From assembly GCF_963576615.1 (NCBI RefSeq), contig NC_088716.1:56615415-56679414 (forward strand): 64,000 nt of DNA, in the 5' to 3' direction. The position numbers and the translations under genes were made by a program. How positions within the stretch are numbered: the stretch's first letter is position 1; the number at the start of each line of letters is the position of its first letter. Shown in pieces: positions 60,702-64,000 of this stretch. The notes beneath the pieces are model-generated. The model was not told the DNA's origin, made no database searches, and saw nothing but the letters and a program-made list of their open reading frames with translations. Source of the DNA: Watersipora subatra. Its lineage: Eukaryota > Bryozoa > Gymnolaemata > Cheilostomatida > Watersiporidae.

Positions 60702-62205
60702 ATGGCTGAAGCAGTTAGCACTGCCCATTGGAAGTCGAGAAAAGATAAACTCACAGAAGATCAGTTGGAAACAGTTAACGCACTTTTAAGTAAGATCTAT
60801 ATTTCAAGAGTTGTACTGATGATATACTTGCATTTAGAGGATATGCAAGTCAAATAGTGACACTTGTCATGGAAGCGAAACTTGTCATAGAAGTGACACC
60901 TAGCATTGAAGTGACCCTTGTTAAAGTGTGTGCAAGAATTTTTTGAAAACATTGCAAGCTTTATTCATTTTCTTTTTTTAGAAAAATTTAAGTACGGCAA
61001 AGATAAAAACGGGAATTTCTTAACAAGAAGTCAGCTGAAAGCGCGGAAAAAAGAAGCTATTAAGCTTGGTAAAGAGCGTAAGTATGTTTTGTTTTAGTAA
61101 CTAAAACATTGTTCTCATGCCTTAAGACAGATCCCTTTCTGTCTCGAGTACTGCACTGCCTATGACCTTGAACTTGGAGCATAGCTGGCATGTAAAACTT
61201 TATACTATGTCGCAGAGGCTCTAACAAAACAAGCTAACACTATCTTTCTTTGGCTCTCATGACTCTGTGGCTGTGTTCTGGTGGTTCATGACATTGACTA
61301 GTGATTTTCATGCAAATGAAATACCCAAGAAAACCTCCGGGCTGAATCAGACAATAGCTATTTAAATATTCTCTTTTATCCTGAACACATCAGCAATCAC
61401 CTAACGTAATAGCAATTGCATGGTTTTCATATAGCGTGAGTTTCATATAGGAAAGTCTGTATCTAAATACTTTATTATTCAAATATCTTATTATCCAAAT
61501 AAAATTGATTTTGAAGAAACTGGTTAGATTAAGATGGAATGCAGAATTTAGCTGTTGTAACATCTATTTGGTAGAATCACTATGGGACCCTTGCATGACC
61601 TTCCAATATGTGCACTTAGCAAGTTCTTTCAACGCCTGCATAGCTTTATGATTTTCTAGACAAGTTAACATTGAAGATCAAAAACTGTTGATCTATGAAC
61701 CACATAATCTGCATGATAGTGTTTTGCAGTCAATCGTTTTAGAACTACTGCACTTGTGCATTTATGGTAGCAGAAAGTTTGACCCCTTTAATCAATACAG
61801 GAAGTGCAAGCTGATGTTTTTTAAAGCCTACGACCATATATGAGATTTAAAAACAGTGTTTACATGACCATGCTTGGCAAGCAGCATACCAAAAACTCAC
61901 AGCCACTCGTGTAAGACAACAGCTTCATGCATGAGCTCTGCTTGATATTAGTTATAACTTTCTGTTTAAACTTCCTTAATATTTTTTCATTTATTTTAAT
62001 ACCACACTTTTTGGAAAAGTGAAAATCAAATTCTCTTGCAAATACTTCTGACCAACGTAGTGCGACACATTGTGGCAGGTATAGTTTTTATTTGCTAACA
62101 TCAACCGGTTATTTTATTCTAGGCAAATTCCAGCCACCGAAGACGGAGATATGCATAACTACATCAGGAAAAATCAAAGAAACTCCTCTTTTATATAATA
62201 CTAAG
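60702..62205 (+). CDS. First three coding exons of an unrecognised lysine-rich protein, continues past the window
   Basis: Exons 60702-60789, 60982-61077 and 62123-62205 join in phase (88, 96 and 83 nt) to give the first 89 residues. Segments read MAEAVSTAHWKSRKDKLTED, then NALLKKFKYGKDKNGNFLTR, then KARKKEAIKLGKERKF, then PLLYNTK. It is strongly basic, with about a quarter Lys or Arg and no signal peptide or membrane segment, suggesting a nuclear or nucleolar protein; I do not recognise the family. Donors are AGTAAG, CGTAAG and AAGGTATAG; acceptors are TTTTTTTAG and TTTATTCTAG. An upstream acceptor at about 60658 (TGTTTCAG) suggests a 5' UTR exon. The next exon must lie beyond 64000. Confidence 0.7.
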
Positions 62206-64000
62206 GTATAGATAGTGAACTTTATAACAGTAAGGTATAGATAGTGGACTTTATAGCAGTTAAGTATAGATAGTGAACTTTATAACTATAAGGTATAGAT
62301 AGAGAACTTTATAACAGTCAGGTATAGATAGTTAACTTTATAACAGTAAGGTATCGATAGTGAACTTTATAACAATAAGGTATAGATAGTGAACTTTATA
62401 ACAGTAAGGTATAACTAGTAAACTTTATAACAGTATGGTATACATAGTGGACTTTATAACAGTCAGGTATAGATAGGGAACCTTATAACAGTAAGGTATA
62501 GATAGTGAACTTTATAACAGTAAGGTATACATAGTGAACTTTATAACAGTAAATTATAGATATTGAACTTTACAACAATAAGGTATAGATAGTGAACTTT
62601 ATAACAGTAAGGTATAGATAGTGAACTTTATAACAGTAAGGTATACATAGTGAACTTTATAACAGTAAATTATAGATATTGAACTTTACAACAACAAGGT
62701 ATAGATAGTGAACTTTATAACAATAAGGTATAGATAGTGAACTTTATAACAGTAAGGTATAGATAGTGAACTTTATAACAGTAAGGTATAGGTAGTGAAC
62801 TTTATAACAATAAGGTATAGATAGTGAACTTTATAACAGTAAATTATAGATATTGAACTTTACAACAATGAGGTATAGATAGTGAACTTTATAACAGTAA
62901 GGTATAGATAGTGAACTTTATAACAATAAGGTATAGATAGTGAACTTTATAACAGTAAGGTATAACTAGTAAACTTTATAACAGTATGGTATAGATAGTG
63001 GACTTTACAACAGTCAGGTATAGATAGTGAACTTTATAACAGTAAATTATAGATATTGAACTTTACAACAATGAGGTATAGATAGTGAACTTTATAACAG
63101 TAAGGTATAGATAGTGAACTTTATAACAGTAAGGTATAGATAGTGGACTTTATAACAATAAGATATAGATAATGGACTTCATAACAGTCAGGTATAGATA
63201 GTGGACTTTATAGCAGTAAAGTATAGATAGTGAACTTTATAACTATAAGGTATAGATAGAGAACTTTATAACAGTCAGGTATAGATAGTTAACTTTATAA
63301 CAGTAAGGTATCGATAGTGAACTTTATAACAATAAGGTATAGATAGTGAACTTTATAACAGTAAGGTATAACTAGTAAACTTTATAACAGTAAATTATAG
63401 ATATTGAACTTTACAACAATAAGGTATAGATAGTGAACTTTATAACAGTAAGGTATAGATAGTGAACTTTATAACAGTAAGGTATACATAGTGAACTTTA
63501 TAACAGTAAATTATAGATATTGAACTTTACAACAACAAGGTATAGATAGTGAACTTTATAACAATAAGGTATAGATAGTGAACTTTATAACAGTAAGGTA
63601 TAGATAGTGAACTTTATAACAGTAAGGTATAGGTAGTGAACTTTATAACAATAAGGTATAGATAGTGAACTTTATAACAGTAAATTATAGATATTGAACT
63701 TTACAACAATGAGGTATAGATAGTGAACTTTATAACAGTAAGGTATAGATAGTGAACTTTATAACAATAAGGTATAGATAGTGAACTTTATAACAGTAAG
63801 GTATAACTAGTAAACTTTATAACAGTATGGTATAGATAGTGGACTTTACAACAGTCAGGTATAGATAGTGAACTTTATAACAGTAAATTATAGATATTGA
63901 ACTTTACAACAATGAGGTATAGATAGTGAACTTTATAACAGTAAGGTATAGATAGTGAACTTTATAACAGTAAGGTATAGATAGTGGACTTTATAACAAT
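62206..64000. repeat. 29 bp minisatellite starting exactly at a 5' splice site, at least 61 copies, runs off the window
   Basis: The exon ends ACTAAG and the intron begins GTATAGATAGTGAACTTTAT then AACAGTAAG, which then repeats. Every full unit contains TAAGGTATAG, a copy of the real donor context CTAAGGTATAG, and just before it CTTTATAACAG, an acceptor-like string. Variant units (CTATAAGG..AGAGAAC, GTATAACTAGTAAAC) recur about 957 bp apart, 33 units, so a block of about 1 kb was duplicated. Confidence 0.97.

Overview
The window is nuclear DNA from an AT-rich animal genome, most likely a marine invertebrate and possibly a lophotrochozoan. That guess rests on style only: spliced genes with GT-AG introns, LINE, hAT, piggyBac-like and tRNA-derived SINE debris, and very abundant minisatellites. 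No species can be named. Single-exon open frames are almost all shadows or repeats; the real genes were rebuilt exon by exon by requiring splice sites and codon phase to agree at every junction.

Layout. (1) 1752-27457, minus strand: a complete mitochondrial RNA polymerase gene (POLRMT), 23 coding exons, 1235 codons plus stop. (2) 31302-47105, plus strand: a multi-SPRY-domain protein gene (SPRYD3-like), 15 coding exons, 810 residues, with a C-terminal CaaX box. Its intron 9 holds a 5.8 kb minisatellite and its intron 1 a 1.2 kb hAT element with a perfect 8 bp target duplication. (3) 48570-55510, minus strand: a PLP-dependent acidic amino acid decarboxylase of the CSAD/GADL1 family, 11 coding exons, 517 residues. 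(4) 60702 to past the right edge, plus strand: the first three coding exons of an unrecognised lysine-rich protein, whose next intron is a 29 bp minisatellite running off the window. Genes 1 and 2 are divergent, 2 and 3 convergent, 3 and 4 divergent. The four genes do not form an obvious pathway; POLRMT and CSAD are ordinary metabolic genes.

The most unusual signal is structural. Several intronic minisatellites start exactly at a splice junction, and their units carry copies, or one-base variants, of that junction. This is seen at the acceptors of POLRMT exons 11 and 13, and at the donor of exon 3 of the right-hand gene; a two-copy version abuts the acceptor of POLRMT exon 20. This suggests that tandem duplication starting at splice sites builds or enlarges introns here. 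Two introns, one in POLRMT and one in the SPRY gene, appear to use GC-AG splicing with the same GCATGTT donor. Inverted copies of two repeat families flank the POLRMT polymerase exons.
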